The notes beneath the pieces are model-generated. The model was not told the origin of the DNA, did no database searches, and saw only the letters and a program-made list of their open reading frames with translations. The translations under genes and the position numbers were made by a program. A stretch of DNA of 64,000 nucleotides from Hortaea werneckii (Eukaryota > Ascomycota > Dothideomycetes > Mycosphaerellales > Teratosphaeriaceae), in assembly GCA_037044905.1 (NCBI GenBank), contig JBAOKB010000048.1:186001-250000 (forward strand). The letters are read 5' to 3'. How positions within the stretch are numbered: the stretch's first letter is position 1; the number at the start of each line of letters is the position of its first letter. Shown piece by piece: positions 1-10,487 of this stretch.

Positions 1-974
1 TTGTCGGCATTCAGACTGATATCGTAATGGAGGACATAGTAGATGATGAGAGCTTGCTAGAGCCTCAGCGCGACATGAATCTGGGAGCACCAGATGTGTC
101 GAGCACAGACGACGACACCTTTAACATCACACACCGATCCGCTGCCGATGGAAGCACAGGGATCAATACTCCTGAGCAAGGACAGATTCCATTCCCACGA
201 ACACATCAAGTCCCTCCACCCGTCAGCGCAGTCAATGCGACACCGCCGAACCTTCAACAACCCCCTACGTGGTATTCATCACGCACCTTACCCCTTGAAC
301 GATCAGTACCCGGAAGCATTCTTGCAGCGATGCCGCGCGACGAAGACGTGCTCATGTCACTGCAACTCCTCGCGTACGTATCCAAGTACTGCAACCTACG
401 ATCATATTTCCAGAAATCGCACCTCGTCCCACGCCTGAAGATCGGCAACGACCTCCGCCTCCTCGATCCCGACTACAGTCCAACAGCACAGCCGCCCATG
501 ACCGAGCAAGAGCTGGAAGATGAATGGGATAACGAATTCGTGCAGAAGCCCGGCGAGAAGCCCTTCAACATCTTCCCCCTGATCGAGAAATTCACCGTCA
601 AGCCCTCATCCTCTCGACATGCGACCCCACCGACTCCCCAGCAGGGCGACATGCAATACTGGGCCGGCGTCGTGATGCGCAACCTATGCCGCAAAGACGA
701 CAGCCGCGGCGGCATCCGCCAATGCGCCTACTGGCAGTGCGGCAAATGGGAAGAGTACACGCGGCAATTCGCCAAGTGCAGACGGTGTCGCCGGACCAAG
801 TACTGCAGCAAGGAGTGCCAGAAGGGCGCCTGGGGCAACCATCGGTACTGGTGCGTAGCGGCCGATCAGCAGGAAGGCGAGAGCAGCGAAAGACATCACA
901 GGCGGCACCACCATTCCCATCGGCATCATCACCACCATAACGCCACGCCGTCCCAGGCTCAGGTCCAGCAGTAG
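1..974 (+). CDS. MUB1: MYND zinc-finger protein, MUB1/samB type (5' truncated)
   Basis: The frame is open to the left edge of the window, so only the C-terminal part (at least 320 residues) is present. The first internal ATG is at 27. Near the C-terminus is a MYND-type finger with the Cys/His order C-A-Y-W-Q-C ... CRRCRR ... YCSKECQ ... H..WC (about nt 720-855). In this family the finger follows a long armadillo-like region. Mub1 is known in yeast as the partner of the Ubr2 ubiquitin ligase in turnover of the proteasome regulator Rpn4, and Aspergillus samB affects morphogenesis; applying this here is inference. A His-rich tail follows the finger. The middle of the fragment looks disordered and Pro/Ser/Thr-rich. 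The stop is TAG at 972-974. No intron is needed in the visible part. Confidence 0.85.
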   Translation, partial: VGIQTDIVMEDIVDDESLLEPQRDMNLGAPDVSSTDDDTFNITHRSAADGSTGINTPEQGQIPFPRTHQVPPPVSAVNATPPNLQQPPTWYSSRTLPLERSVPGSILAAMPRDEDVLMSLQLLAYVSKYCNLRSYFQKSHLVPRLKIGNDLRLLDPDYSPTAQPPMTEQELEDEWDNEFVQKPGEKPFNIFPLIEKFTVKPSSSRHATPPTPQQGDMQYWAGVVMRNLCRKDDSRGGIRQCAYWQCGKWEEYTRQFAKCRRCRRTKYCSKECQKGAWGNHRYWCVAADQQEGESSERHHRRHHHSHRHHHHHNATPSQAQVQQ

Positions 975-2163
975 AAGAACGTCTAACTGCTGACGGAAGC
1001 GTTGGGGAGAGAGGAAAAAGGAAAGGGAAAAGGACACAAGGCCTCTTCAAATTTTCTCAATGCTTTTTTTTTTTTTTGTGAAGTTAAACAGCTCCTCCTT
1101 CCCTTATACGGCGGAAACCACATTCTTCGAATCACACCCCCCAAATCCATACGGAAAATATTCCCCCTTCGGCAAAGCATGAATACCATAGGCATAGCGC
1201 GGCGTTTGCTTCTTCTCCTTCTTTCTATCAAGGGACTCTACTACACAATAACAACAAAGAGGAAGCGTTGTTTTTTCGGCGCAAGAGAAATAGGATTACC
1301 CGTTCGAACGTCCCTTTTTTTTTTCCCCCTGTCTTTTTTCACGAAAGCAGATCTCTGCGCAACGGCCTGGCTTTTCCAACCATGCAATCGTCTCCTGTTT
1401 CCTTTTTTCTTTTTGCCTTACGAGTCGAGGAGGTGTTTCGATGGCGTAGGAATTGAGGTTCAAGGTCTGTCGAAGAGGGGGAATTGGGGGAAATAGTGGT
1501 TAATGGTACTTTGTGGGAGCGGGACTCGAGATGAGAGTTGTCTTTCTATCTGGGGGAAGGGGCTAAGGGACAGGGAGGGATTTGGGAGTCTGCTGTTGGG
1601 CCCGTCTTTCTTACCTAGGTAGGGGAGGATTAGGCGATTGCGAAGCATGGGGGTTATTGGTGCGTAATGTTATTAGCGAAGTAGGGATACCTTTACGAAG
1701 AAAGAGGGAGAGAGGGAGGAGAGTTTGTACCTAGGTAGTTGGTGGTGTTGTGAGGAATGTGAATGTTTGCTTTTTCCGACTTTACTTTGGTTCTTTTCCA
1801 TTTCCGTGCTCTAATCTACTGTCCGAGAAGAAGGTACTTGACGGCGAAAGAGCGTCGCCGATCATCACGTGGCAAGATCGTTAGAAAAAAACGCTCACGG
1901 CTGTTGATGGATAGGCTCACCAGAGAAAGTTACGGCTCCCGCAAAGCTTGTGCTCGGCAGGGCTGTTGTGGCTGTGGAGGTGCGCAGACACAACCCACCC
2001 CTGCACCTCCTGCGTGCCCAACAAATACAACCACTTCTCGAGGCCTAGAAGCCCAGATCTAAACCTCACCAGCACTATGTCTTACCTACACCTATACATC
2101 TAAAACATTATCATGATTCCACACTAACCTTAGAACCTATTCATCATTCCGTCTGCGTGGGAA
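975..2163. other. Intergenic region between MUB1 and the CorA gene
   Basis: No supportable gene. It holds a 13-base T run near 1063, several purine/pyrimidine-biased stretches, and two perfect copies of the palindrome TACCTAGGTA (1612-1621 and 1728-1737). The last few hundred bases should contain the promoter and leader of the transporter gene; no clear TATA box was found. Short ORFs in all frames show no protein-like composition. Confidence 0.6.
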
Positions 2164-4224
2164 ATGGCCGACAGCAACGAGACGCGTATTATGGACTTTG
2201 GCTCGCCGGAGGGGACAGGAGCGGCGGCTCCTTCGCCGCACCTGCATGCGCCACCACACCAACCCAGACATAGGAGCAACACTTCGGCCTCGCGCTCCCC
2301 GACGACGATTTTCCGCTCCAACACCGTCCGACGCAACTCGGCGACGCCATCGGTGGAATTGCCACCTTCTGCGGCCGCTGATAATGCCACGGGCGATCGC
2401 GGCGAGTCGCCTCCTGGCGGCAGCAACAACAACGGCAATCCCCGGTTTAGTTTTGATCGTAGACAGAGCAATCTATCCCGTGTATCGACGGTAGCGTCGG
2501 ATTCTAGTGGGATCCGGTATCGCAAGCCCGAAAGGACCAACACGATTACCAGCTACCACCTGCCAGAGGAACCGCATCCGCATTTCCAACCCGGCGCGGA
2601 ACCGGGGATCGACACCTCAGCCGCCAGCGATGTCCTGCCGCCGCATCTCGCGAGTCTGCAGAAGGAGTGTAAGATCAACATCTTCGACATCTCGCTGGAT
2701 GAAGTGCGGCATACGCAGGCGCTCAACGATGATCTCCCCGCTGTCCTGGCCGAGGAGCGAGATATGAATCTACCGTGCCGGTGGATCTCCGTCAATGGGC
2801 TTTCGTGGGATGTCATTAAGGCGTTGGGGAATAAGTACAGTCTACATCGGCTAGCTATTGAGGACTTGCTACATCCCTCGACACGGACGAAAGTGGATTG
2901 GTACGCCGACCATGCGTTTGTGGTGCTCACGTTGCAGAAGCTAGTCCGCCTTCACCAGCATAGGTGGGGGGAAGGCAGGTGCAACTGCCCGGCAACCGAA
3001 GACTTTGCTGGGGACGAGAAGCTGAGCCGCGAGCATAAGGCTTCGAAGGGCCAGGCATCGTGGAAGAAATGGTGGCAGCAGTACAGCCAGAAGCAGTCGG
3101 ACGTGCTGCCTCGGTATCTAGACCGGAATATGGATGGGAAGATCGACATGTTCGTGCCGGCGCATAGTGGCTTGTCGGAAGATTCGCCGATTAGGGACAT
3201 CCGCACCTTGCACCGCTACGAGAGCGCACAGATACCGGAGCACACGGCGTTCATGGAGCGGCATAGCGTCCTGGCCAGCGAGGACCTGGCGGTGAGTGTG
3301 GAGCAGGTGTCTATCTTCCTCACGGCGGACAACACGGTGATATCGTTTTTCGAACATTCGGCAGATGATGTGGAGACGCCGATTATCGACCGCTTGACGA
3401 GCACGGAGACGATGCTGAGGCGTAGTTGCGATGCGTCGCTCATGCTGCAGGCGATTGTGGACGCGATAGTCGATCTAGCGGTCCCGGTCAAAGACGCCTA
3501 CAACAAGACCCGGAAGGAGCTACAAGTCGACGCCATGACGAACCCGGACATCCGGACCTCACGAGCACTCCACATCTTCGGCGAAGAGATCGACATGCTC
3601 CAGAACCTATTCAAACCCATCGTGCACCTCGTCAACGCGCTACGCGACCACAACGCCGAAGCCGTGATGCCACCCCGACTCGGCACCGGCCCCGTAATCC
3701 ACACCGAACACGACGAGAAGAACCAACCGAAGAAACAAACCAAACGCGACCGCGAAGGCGAACCCCTCTTCACCCGCACCGTCTCCGACGTGCAACGCGC
3801 AGCGATGAAACCCCGCGCAGCAGCCACCAGCGTCGCCATCACGCCCCTCGCGCACACCTACTTCGGCGACGTGCTGGACCACTGCATCACGATCATCGGC
3901 GCGCTCGAACAAATGGACGCCTCGGCCTCCAACATCAGCACGCTGATCTTTAACACCGTGGGGGCCAAGACGAACAACTTCATGATGATCCTGGCCGTCG
4001 TGACGGTCTTCTTCGCGCCCCTGACCTTCATCTCGGGATACTTTGGGATGAACTTCAGCAGTGGGAACGGGTTGAAACATCCCTTTGCGTTCTTCTGGAT
4101 TATTGCGATACCCTGTCTCGTCGCGTTTATGTTGTTGGTGTTTGCGACGATGCTGTGGGATAATATTCGCGATCTGTTCGCTAAGCGCGGGATTAAGGCT
4201 ACGAGGCGGAGGAGGAGACATTGA
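2164..4224 (+). CDS. CorA-family Mg2+ transporter
   Basis: Intronless 686-residue protein. Residues 1 to about 165 are Ser/Pro/Asn-rich and probably disordered. A CorA-like cytoplasmic domain follows, with the IEDLLHPSTRTK motif near residue 240 and long helices near 390-520. Two membrane segments lie near the C-terminus (about 600-625 and 638-665). The first ends in the signature GYFGMNF, which contains the GMN selectivity motif of CorA/Alr/Mrs2 channels. The protein ends in a basic tail of Arg and Lys residues. The family forms pentameric Mg2+ channels. The large N-terminal extension fits fungal plasma-membrane or vacuolar CorA proteins better than mitochondrial Mrs2, and no mitochondrial presequence is seen. 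Substrate is inferred from the motif. It converges on ATG16, with 237 bp between the stops. Confidence 0.9.
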   Translation: MADSNETRIMDFGSPEGTGAAAPSPHLHAPPHQPRHRSNTSASRSPTTIFRSNTVRRNSATPSVELPPSAAADNATGDRGESPPGGSNNNGNPRFSFDRRQSNLSRVSTVASDSSGIRYRKPERTNTITSYHLPEEPHPHFQPGAEPGIDTSAASDVLPPHLASLQKECKINIFDISLDEVRHTQALNDDLPAVLAEERDMNLPCRWISVNGLSWDVIKALGNKYSLHRLAIEDLLHPSTRTKVDWYADHAFVVLTLQKLVRLHQHRWGEGRCNCPATEDFAGDEKLSREHKASKGQASWKKWWQQYSQKQSDVLPRYLDRNMDGKIDMFVPAHSGLSEDSPIRDIRTLHRYESAQIPEHTAFMERHSVLASEDLAVSVEQVSIFLTADNTVISFFEHSADDVETPIIDRLTSTETMLRRSCDASLMLQAIVDAIVDLAVPVKDAYNKTRKELQVDAMTNPDIRTSRALHIFGEEIDMLQNLFKPIVHLVNALRDHNAEAVMPPRLGTGPVIHTEHDEKNQPKKQTKRDREGEPLFTRTVSDVQRAAMKPRAAATSVAITPLAHTYFGDVLDHCITIIGALEQMDASASNISTLIFNTVGAKTNNFMMILAVVTVFFAPLTFISGYFGMNFSSGNGLKHPFAFFWIIAIPCLVAFMLLVFATMLWDNIRDLFAKRGIKATRRRRRH

Positions 4225-4461
4225 TTTTTCAGCCGTGCTGGGGAGGAGGAGGGGAAGGGGAATAGGGGGGGGGAGGTATCGAGATATCCACATGTTTGCG
4301 GTTTTTGGGGGAGCGACTCCCATTGATTTTTACACTGTCATGGCGTTCGAGCATCATCTTGCCCTTTTTTTTTTTTTTTTTTCCTCCCAACATTAGATAG
4401 CAACCCCAATCCCCCCCTTACCTAGGGCCCCCGATTAAAGCTTTTGATTATCACCTGGACA

Positions 4462-5151
4462 TCACTCCCACCTCGAATCCCGATTCACGCGCTCCGCCTC
4501 CTCGCCCATCCGCTTCATCCACCGATCCACCAGCTCCTGATTCTCCCTCGTCAACTTCTCCTTCTGCTCCTCCGCCACATTCAGCTGTAGTCCCAACGCC
4601 ACCATCTCGTCCTGCGCCTGCTCCACTAGTCGTCCTTTGCCCTTGAGCTCTTCGTCCCGATCCCGTAGTTTGCGGTCTATGTCTGCTTTCTGCCGACTCA
4701 GCTGCGCGATTTGGGTTGCTGAACTTTGGTTCTGGGTTTGGAGTGTGGAGATAGTTGCGGTGAGGTCTTCGACTTGGGTCTGGAGTGCTGCGCGCGCTCG
4801 CTGGGTTGAGGCTAGGTCTGTCCTTAGTCCGGCTAGGAGATCGTGTGGTAGGTGAACGTCTGATTCGGGATCGTTACCGCCTCTTGGTTTCGTAGATGTG
4901 TCGGTACGGTCTTTGCCGCTTGGAGTTGGTGTTGGCGAAGATGCGACAGCTGCGGACGGTTTCGCTTCGAGGAGAGCGGCTCGGTCGGCGAGTTTGGTGT
5001 CTGGTTCAGAGGTGTCGGGTCAGCTGCGAGAAAGAGGCATTTGAAAGGGTAAGATGGTCATCATACAAGCATCAATGTATCGCTTGTGTGCCAGCTCTCG
5101 CGCATCTCGTTCGGTCAAGGCCGCCGAGTACTGCTCGATCCAGTCGCTCAT
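4462..5151 (-). CDS. ATG16: Autophagy protein Atg16
   Basis: Two exons on the minus strand: 5151-5067 and 5000-4462, joined over a 66-nt intron (5001-5066, GTATGA..CAG), giving 207 residues. The junction restores the N-terminal fungal Atg16 signature, a DWIEQY start followed by YIDAYTKLADR, which is the Atg5-binding helix. A low-complexity linker follows. The C-terminal half is a heptad-rich coiled coil ending in LVDRWMKRMGEEAERVN. Atg16 dimerises through the coiled coil and binds Atg12-Atg5 to form the E3-like complex that directs Atg8 lipidation at the phagophore. Length fits the fungal form, which lacks the WD40 domain of animal ATG16L1. The start follows from the conserved N-terminus. No frameshift. 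Confidence 0.93.
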
Positions 5152-5628
5152 GGTGGTGGTAGTGGGATGAGCGGCGAGGTGTCTGGCGAGCAAACTCCGC
5201 TTCCTGTTGAAGTGATGTGCTTTCTCATGGCGTAGCGACAATATAGATTGCGTCGCAGAAAGGCTCCAAGAGGCAGTGCATTGTTGTTGTCGTTCATGCA
5301 ACAGTGTCGATCCCCGCGAGCTTCGAGCATGTGAACGCGGATGCAGTGACGAAATGTGGGTCGTGCAGCGTCAGCCGTTTCCTGGAGTTCCCTGGCAGCT
5401 ATATGCCTACTTCCTCCCACATCGACACATCAGGGTCAAAAACAATTTCTTTCCCTGGAGACATTGCTTCTATTCAAGAAAGTCAGTATCGATTAAAAGA
5501 AACCCTAGTGATCCACCTACGACATAAACATAATACCAAGAGCAAAGGCATTCTACCTACTAAACCTAGCCATTTAATTCATTCACTATACCTAAGATCT
5601 CAAGCATTCGCCTCAGCATCTACAAACA
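5152..5628. other. Divergent intergenic region, ATG16 / GH76
   Basis: A 477-bp region between divergent starts that should carry both promoters. The part next to the GH76 start is rich in CCTA/CATA runs typical of fungal leaders. No RNA gene or further ORF could be supported. Confidence 0.5.
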
Positions 5629-6927
5629 ATGGCAGACGAAGCGTTCAAGATCGCGAAAGAATGGGAGCACCGTATGCCACCGTGGGCAGATGCGCAGCCC
5701 CAACCGCCCCAGAATCTGGACCAGATCACGCAACGCGCGATCGATATCTTCATGATGTCCAAGAAGCCCAACGGCGAGATGGGCGGGATCGGGTGGTGGC
5801 AAACCGGTAATGGCTATACTGCGATTGCTCTGCGAGACTATTGGGCGGGGAGCAAGCATAATTACGATATGCTTGCCAACATTATCAAGCAATGCGAGGG
5901 CCACCATCGAGGGTTGATTAACGAGTTCAACGACGATACGCTGTAAGTTTCCTGTAACTTTTCAGGAAATCATTTTGCTGAATTCGAGTTTAGCTGGTGG
6001 GGGATGTGTTGCATGGACATGTACAACATAGGCGGGGACCCCTGGTTCCTGGACATAGCCCGGGGCATCTATCGACATATCCACAGCCGCAACAGCGTAT
6101 GTGCACCGGGCCAGATCAAGTTCCAAGACCGCGACATGGAAGGGGCCTGCTTCTGGACGACGAAACCGGACGAAGGACAGATAAATTCCATTTCCACGGG
6201 CTTGCTCTGCGAACTCAGTATCCGACTGGCGCTGGCGGATCGGGGCGGTGAGAAGATGCAAGAGAAGCATCCGCATCTCAGCAAGCTCCAGTCGTTTCTT
6301 GGTCATGGCCAGCCGAGCAATGACGACTACATGCGCACGGCGCATTGTACGCTAGGGTGGATCCTGAGATGTAGATATCGACCTCGCGATGGCGTAGTCC
6401 TGGATGGGATCCGGCTTAAGAAGAACGAAGCGTGCGATTGGACATTCAGCTACACGACCGGCGTCGTCATCGGCGCAGCTGCCCTGATGTACCTCGCGAC
6501 GCAGGAGGAGAAATACATGATCCTCGCGTGCCATATGGGCCATCGGGCCATGCGGAACAAAGCTTGGGTGGAAGAAGACAAAGGCGGGATTCTCACCGAG
6601 CACGGCTCGTACGGCCACGGACGACACGATCCCGCGAAGAACAACGACGCAGTAGGCTTCAAATCGGTGCTGTTGCGCGAGCTCTGCACGCTCTACGAAG
6701 TCATCCGCAAAACGAACGCCGGGAGTCATATCAAGGAGGCAGAGCGGACGGCGAACTTGATCAGGACGTTTGTGAATCTCAATTTCGCGAGTCAGCAGCA
6801 GCGGAATACGAACGGGAATGGACAGTATGGACCGTGGTGGAATGGACCGTTTGAGATGCCGACGAGTCATTCGCAGATGGCCGCGTTGGATGTCATGGCG
6901 GCGGTGCATCTCGTCAATCGCATGTAG
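5629..6927 (+). CDS. Glycoside hydrolase family 76-like protein, no signal peptide
   Basis: Two exons, 5629-5942 and 5994-6927, with a 51-nt intron (GTAAGT..TAG), giving 415 residues. The fold resembles GH76 (alpha-1,6-mannanase, Dfg5/Dcw1), an alpha/alpha barrel. Visible landmarks are IGWWQTGNGYTAIALRDYW near residue 54, the Asp-Asp pair D102-D103 in FNDDTLWWGM (the catalytic acid pair of the family), the GACFWTTKP segment, and AALMYLATQEEKY. Unlike Dfg5/Dcw1, the protein begins MADEAFKIAKEW with no signal peptide and has no GPI-anchor tail, so secretion by the classical route is unlikely. Related cytosolic GH76 proteins occur in filamentous fungi, but their substrate is not known to me. Reaction is therefore inferred only at family level. 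Confidence 0.85.
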
Positions 6928-8507
6928 CTCGCACCTTGCTACACCCGAGCGGGAAAGCGCGTCTCCATAGGGTTGGGTGACTGCATGATGTCGGGACTCC
7001 AACGTTCGGCGTTGGAACGACGTGGCGATTGGAGCCTGTCCGGGGACCGTCGTCGCGGGATGTGGAGGCAGTCATTATGTACCATGGATACATGCTCCCA
7101 TTCTCAAGCCAAGAGTAAGCAAGCGGGGGCTCTTGTTACTTGCATACCATGTACAGTACTCACCATCAAAGATCACCGATGGTTACATAATACTTAAGAC
7201 GGCCTGCGTAGCATCTTTCCAGAAAGGAAACAAATGCTGGGATTGAATGCTTTCAAGCACCAGCATTCTATCCTCTGTGAATGAGCGCTTCATTGGCCCA
7301 TGCCCTTTTTTCCCATGAGGTCGAACATGTGTGGCGACGCAAGAATTCGGAACAATGGCACTGGGGAGTGTCATGCAGCGTGACTGCTTTGTGCTGGCGA
7401 GATCTGGTTGGTTGACGGCAGATGCAGGGCTGATGATTGACCTTGCGTTCCCTCCTCGCGCGCAACCCTCCTTCGCTCAGGACCAACATTCAGATGGAAC
7501 GGAAGACGCAGCTAGAAGAGCTGGGAAGCGATTTGAGGGTGATCGATCCTCTCGCGGTTAGATGTCTTCTCATGATTTGTGGAAGGGAAGTCCTGCGACT
7601 TCTCTTTGCAGTCTGCTGCCTTGTGGTCGGAAGCTCTTCGATCATTGTGCTTTGTCCATTCACGTGGTGCCAGGCTCTGCAGTGAATGTGAAAAGCAGGG
7701 CTGGAGTTACAGCCGGGTCTCATGCTGCTAAGCTTCATTCACTAGGCACTCCAAGGATGGATTGCTTGCACAGAACACCGGCAAGCCTATTGCACTCACT
7801 CGGTTCGGAAAACTTGATGAAATTGCCGCAAGCCGAGTCTGATCCTAGCATTTCCAGGTAGAGGATAACCGCAGATAGGCATAGTGGAGCGGGACCCGGC
7901 CAGACTCCTGGTGATGGTTGCAAGATGGATGGGATGATCATGTCGCACCACCGGCTAGAGCTTCTGGAGAAAGCGCTGTGAAGGGATCTGCGGGAGGTGG
8001 ATATTGTAGCATGCCCCACGTGGTGCAGGCAAGGTGAGAACTCACACGCGGCGAGCTTCCTATCATAACGTAGGGTTATTAGGTACGGTACAGTAGGTAC
8101 AAAACACCCGACTGCAGGAGTCCTGGAGCTTGGCTTTACCTAAGCATTCCATTCCAATGTATCGGAGACTGCACGCTTCAGTGAACCCGCTTCTCTTCCC
8201 ATCCCAGACGAAGCATCACATGCCGTCGTTGGCGTTTGCTTATATGCGGCCTTAACCAATTTAAGTCATGAGCGTAGGTATCCTCATTCACCGGCCCTCC
8301 ACCAGTCTCGTGACCGGTCAAAGCTCCTGCATTTGAATCGTTCAAAGGAATCCGACCCTTCTTTCCTTGACTCTCCTTCTGTGCAACTTCTACAACTTTC
8401 TTCCTACACACAACCCGATACATACACACCTTTACCTCACTCCACAACTCTTCCTACATCTCCACCCACCCCTGAATGAGTGATCACACTCAACACACCC
8501 GCCCAAC
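6928..8507. other. Gene-poor region upstream of the sugar transporter
   Basis: About 1.6 kb without a supportable coding region; ORFs are short and lack recognisable motifs. It holds the 3' flank of the GH76 gene and presumably a long promoter for the downstream transporter. A GGTAC-rich stretch lies near 8078-8100. No tRNA was found. Confidence 0.5.
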
Positions 8508-10487
8508 ATGAAGAAGTTCGGCAACGTTTACTTCATCGCGGCCATTGCCATCATTGGCGGTGGCCTCTTCGGCTTCGACATTTCCTCCATGAGCGCAATG
8601 TAAGTGAAAAGCCTCCTGACACTTGCACGAGCCATTCCTTTTGCTAACGCCATACCTAGCATCGCCGGCAAGGGCTACTTGTGCTATCCACCAGTAAGCT
8701 AAACAAGCGAGATCACTCAGACTGCAACCGCGCAAGAGAACTAACTCCGAGTCCTAGTTCGATCAAGGCCCTAATCCCGGCGTGTCCTGCCAAGGTCCCG
8801 ATGCAGACGTCCAAGGCGGCATCGTCGCTTCCATGGCAGGCGGTTCCTGGCTCGCGGCCCTCTGCTCGGGGTTCTTCTCGGACTGGTTTGGGAGGAAGAC
8901 GGCCATCATGTAAGGCTCCCTGAGAGCTCAGCGACAGTGATTGCGCTAACACGGCTTACAGGATCGGTGCGGTCATCTGGGTCATCGGCAGCATCATCGT
9001 CTCAGCGTCGCAGAACATCCCATGCTGATCGTCGGCCGCATCATCAACGGCTTCTGCGTGGGCATCTGCTCTGCCCAGGTCCCCGTGTACATCTCGGAGA
9101 TCGCACCCCCTTCGAAGCGCGGTCGTCTAGTCGGAATGCAACAGTGGGCCATCACCTGGGGGATCATGATCATGTTCTACATCTCATACGGGTGCTCGTT
9201 CATCGACGGCTCGGCCGCCTTCCGCGTTCCATGGGCGCTGCAGATGATCCCGGCCATCATCCTGTTCTTCGGGATGATGTTCCTGCCCGAGTCGCCGCGT
9301 TGGCTGGCAGGCAAAGACCGCTGGGACGAGTGCAAGGACGTCCTGATCCTGACGCACGGCCGTGGCGATCCCGACAGTCCCTGGGTCGCCCGCGAGTTCC
9401 AGGAGATCAAGGAGTGGCTGGAGATTGAGCGCCAGAGCAAGCAGGTCAGCTACCTGACCCTCTTCTCCCCGAGGTACATCAACCGCACCCACATCGGCCT
9501 GTTCACCCAGATCTGGTCCCAGCTTACCGGTATGAACGTCATGATGTACTACATTACCTACGTCTTCGCTATGGCCGGATTGTCAGGCAACAACCTGCTG
9601 GTCTCCTCCAGCATCCAATATGGTAAGTAGAATCGAGTTGATGGTGGTCCCGAGAGCAACAACATCGCTAACTTCGCAAAGTGATCAACGTTGTCATGAC
9701 CGTTCCCGCCTTGATCTGGGTCGACCGCGTCGGCCGTCGTCCGACCCTCCTGCTCGGCTCAACACTGATGTCCATCTGGCTATGGTGCAACGCCGGCATC
9801 CTCGGCGGCGCAGGCGAATACCAACCCAACGGCGTGGAGACAGCGCAGGGGCACCTGAAAGTCGCCAAGATCCTCGTCAAGGGCTCCGCCTCCAAAGCCG
9901 TCATCGCCTGCTCCTACCTCTTCGTCGCCTCCTTCGCTCCGACCTGGGGCCCCGTCTCGTGGATCTACCCGCCGGAACTCTACCCCAACACGCTACGTGG
10001 CAAGGCCGTGGCGCTGTCGACTTCAGGTAACTGGGCTTTCAACTTCGCCCTGGGATATTTGTCCCGCCGGCCTTTGAGAACATTACCTGGAAGACATACG
10101 TGATTTTCGCTGTCTTTGTAAGTTCCCCCCAACTCCTTCAACACCACAGGGTATGTGATCGCCAGCAGACTGACCGGATCTTTAGTGCACAGCCATGACG
10201 ATCCACGTCTACTTCATGTTCCCAGAGACAGCAGGTGCGTAAACCCATGAGCCGACCGCTCCCCCTCGCCCAAACCCCTTTTCCCATTTCTCTTCCAACC
10301 CCATGTATGCTAACAACAACAACCCACAGGCAAACCCCTAGAAGAAGTCAACGAGATGTTCGAGGATCCCAACGGGATCAAGTATATCGGCGTTCCCGCG
10401 TGGAAGACGAAGAACTACTACTCGCAGACGGCGCGCATGGAGCACGATCAGGATCTGGAGAAGAAGCTGTCGGTGAGATGCCGGTGA
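8508..10487 (+). CDS. MFS sugar (hexose) transporter with two apparent frameshifts
   Basis: Seven exons: 8508-8599, 8660-8693, 8758-8909, 8962-9622, 9682-10117, 10186-10234 and 10330-10487. Sugar-porter landmarks are a first TM ending GGGLFGFDISSMSA, the loop DWFGRK, a GRIING segment followed by VYISEIAPPSKRGRLVG, PESPRWL, DRVGRRP and PETAGKPLEEV. About 527 residues and 12 TM segments are expected. Two single bases appear to be missing: near 9019-9021 (between SASQNIP and MLIVGR) and near 10058-10060 (between FALGYF and VPPAF). Without them the frame stops early. Near 10473 a third shift is possible, because another frame continues with a low-complexity Gly/Ala tail to 10546. Either assembly errors or a pseudogene. 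Substrate inferred as hexose from family resemblance only. Confidence 0.8.

Noticed and set aside
2130..2543. Antisense ORF over the CorA start (and similar long antisense ORFs over other genes)
   Set aside because: Shadow of strong codon bias on the coding strand; no independent protein features.
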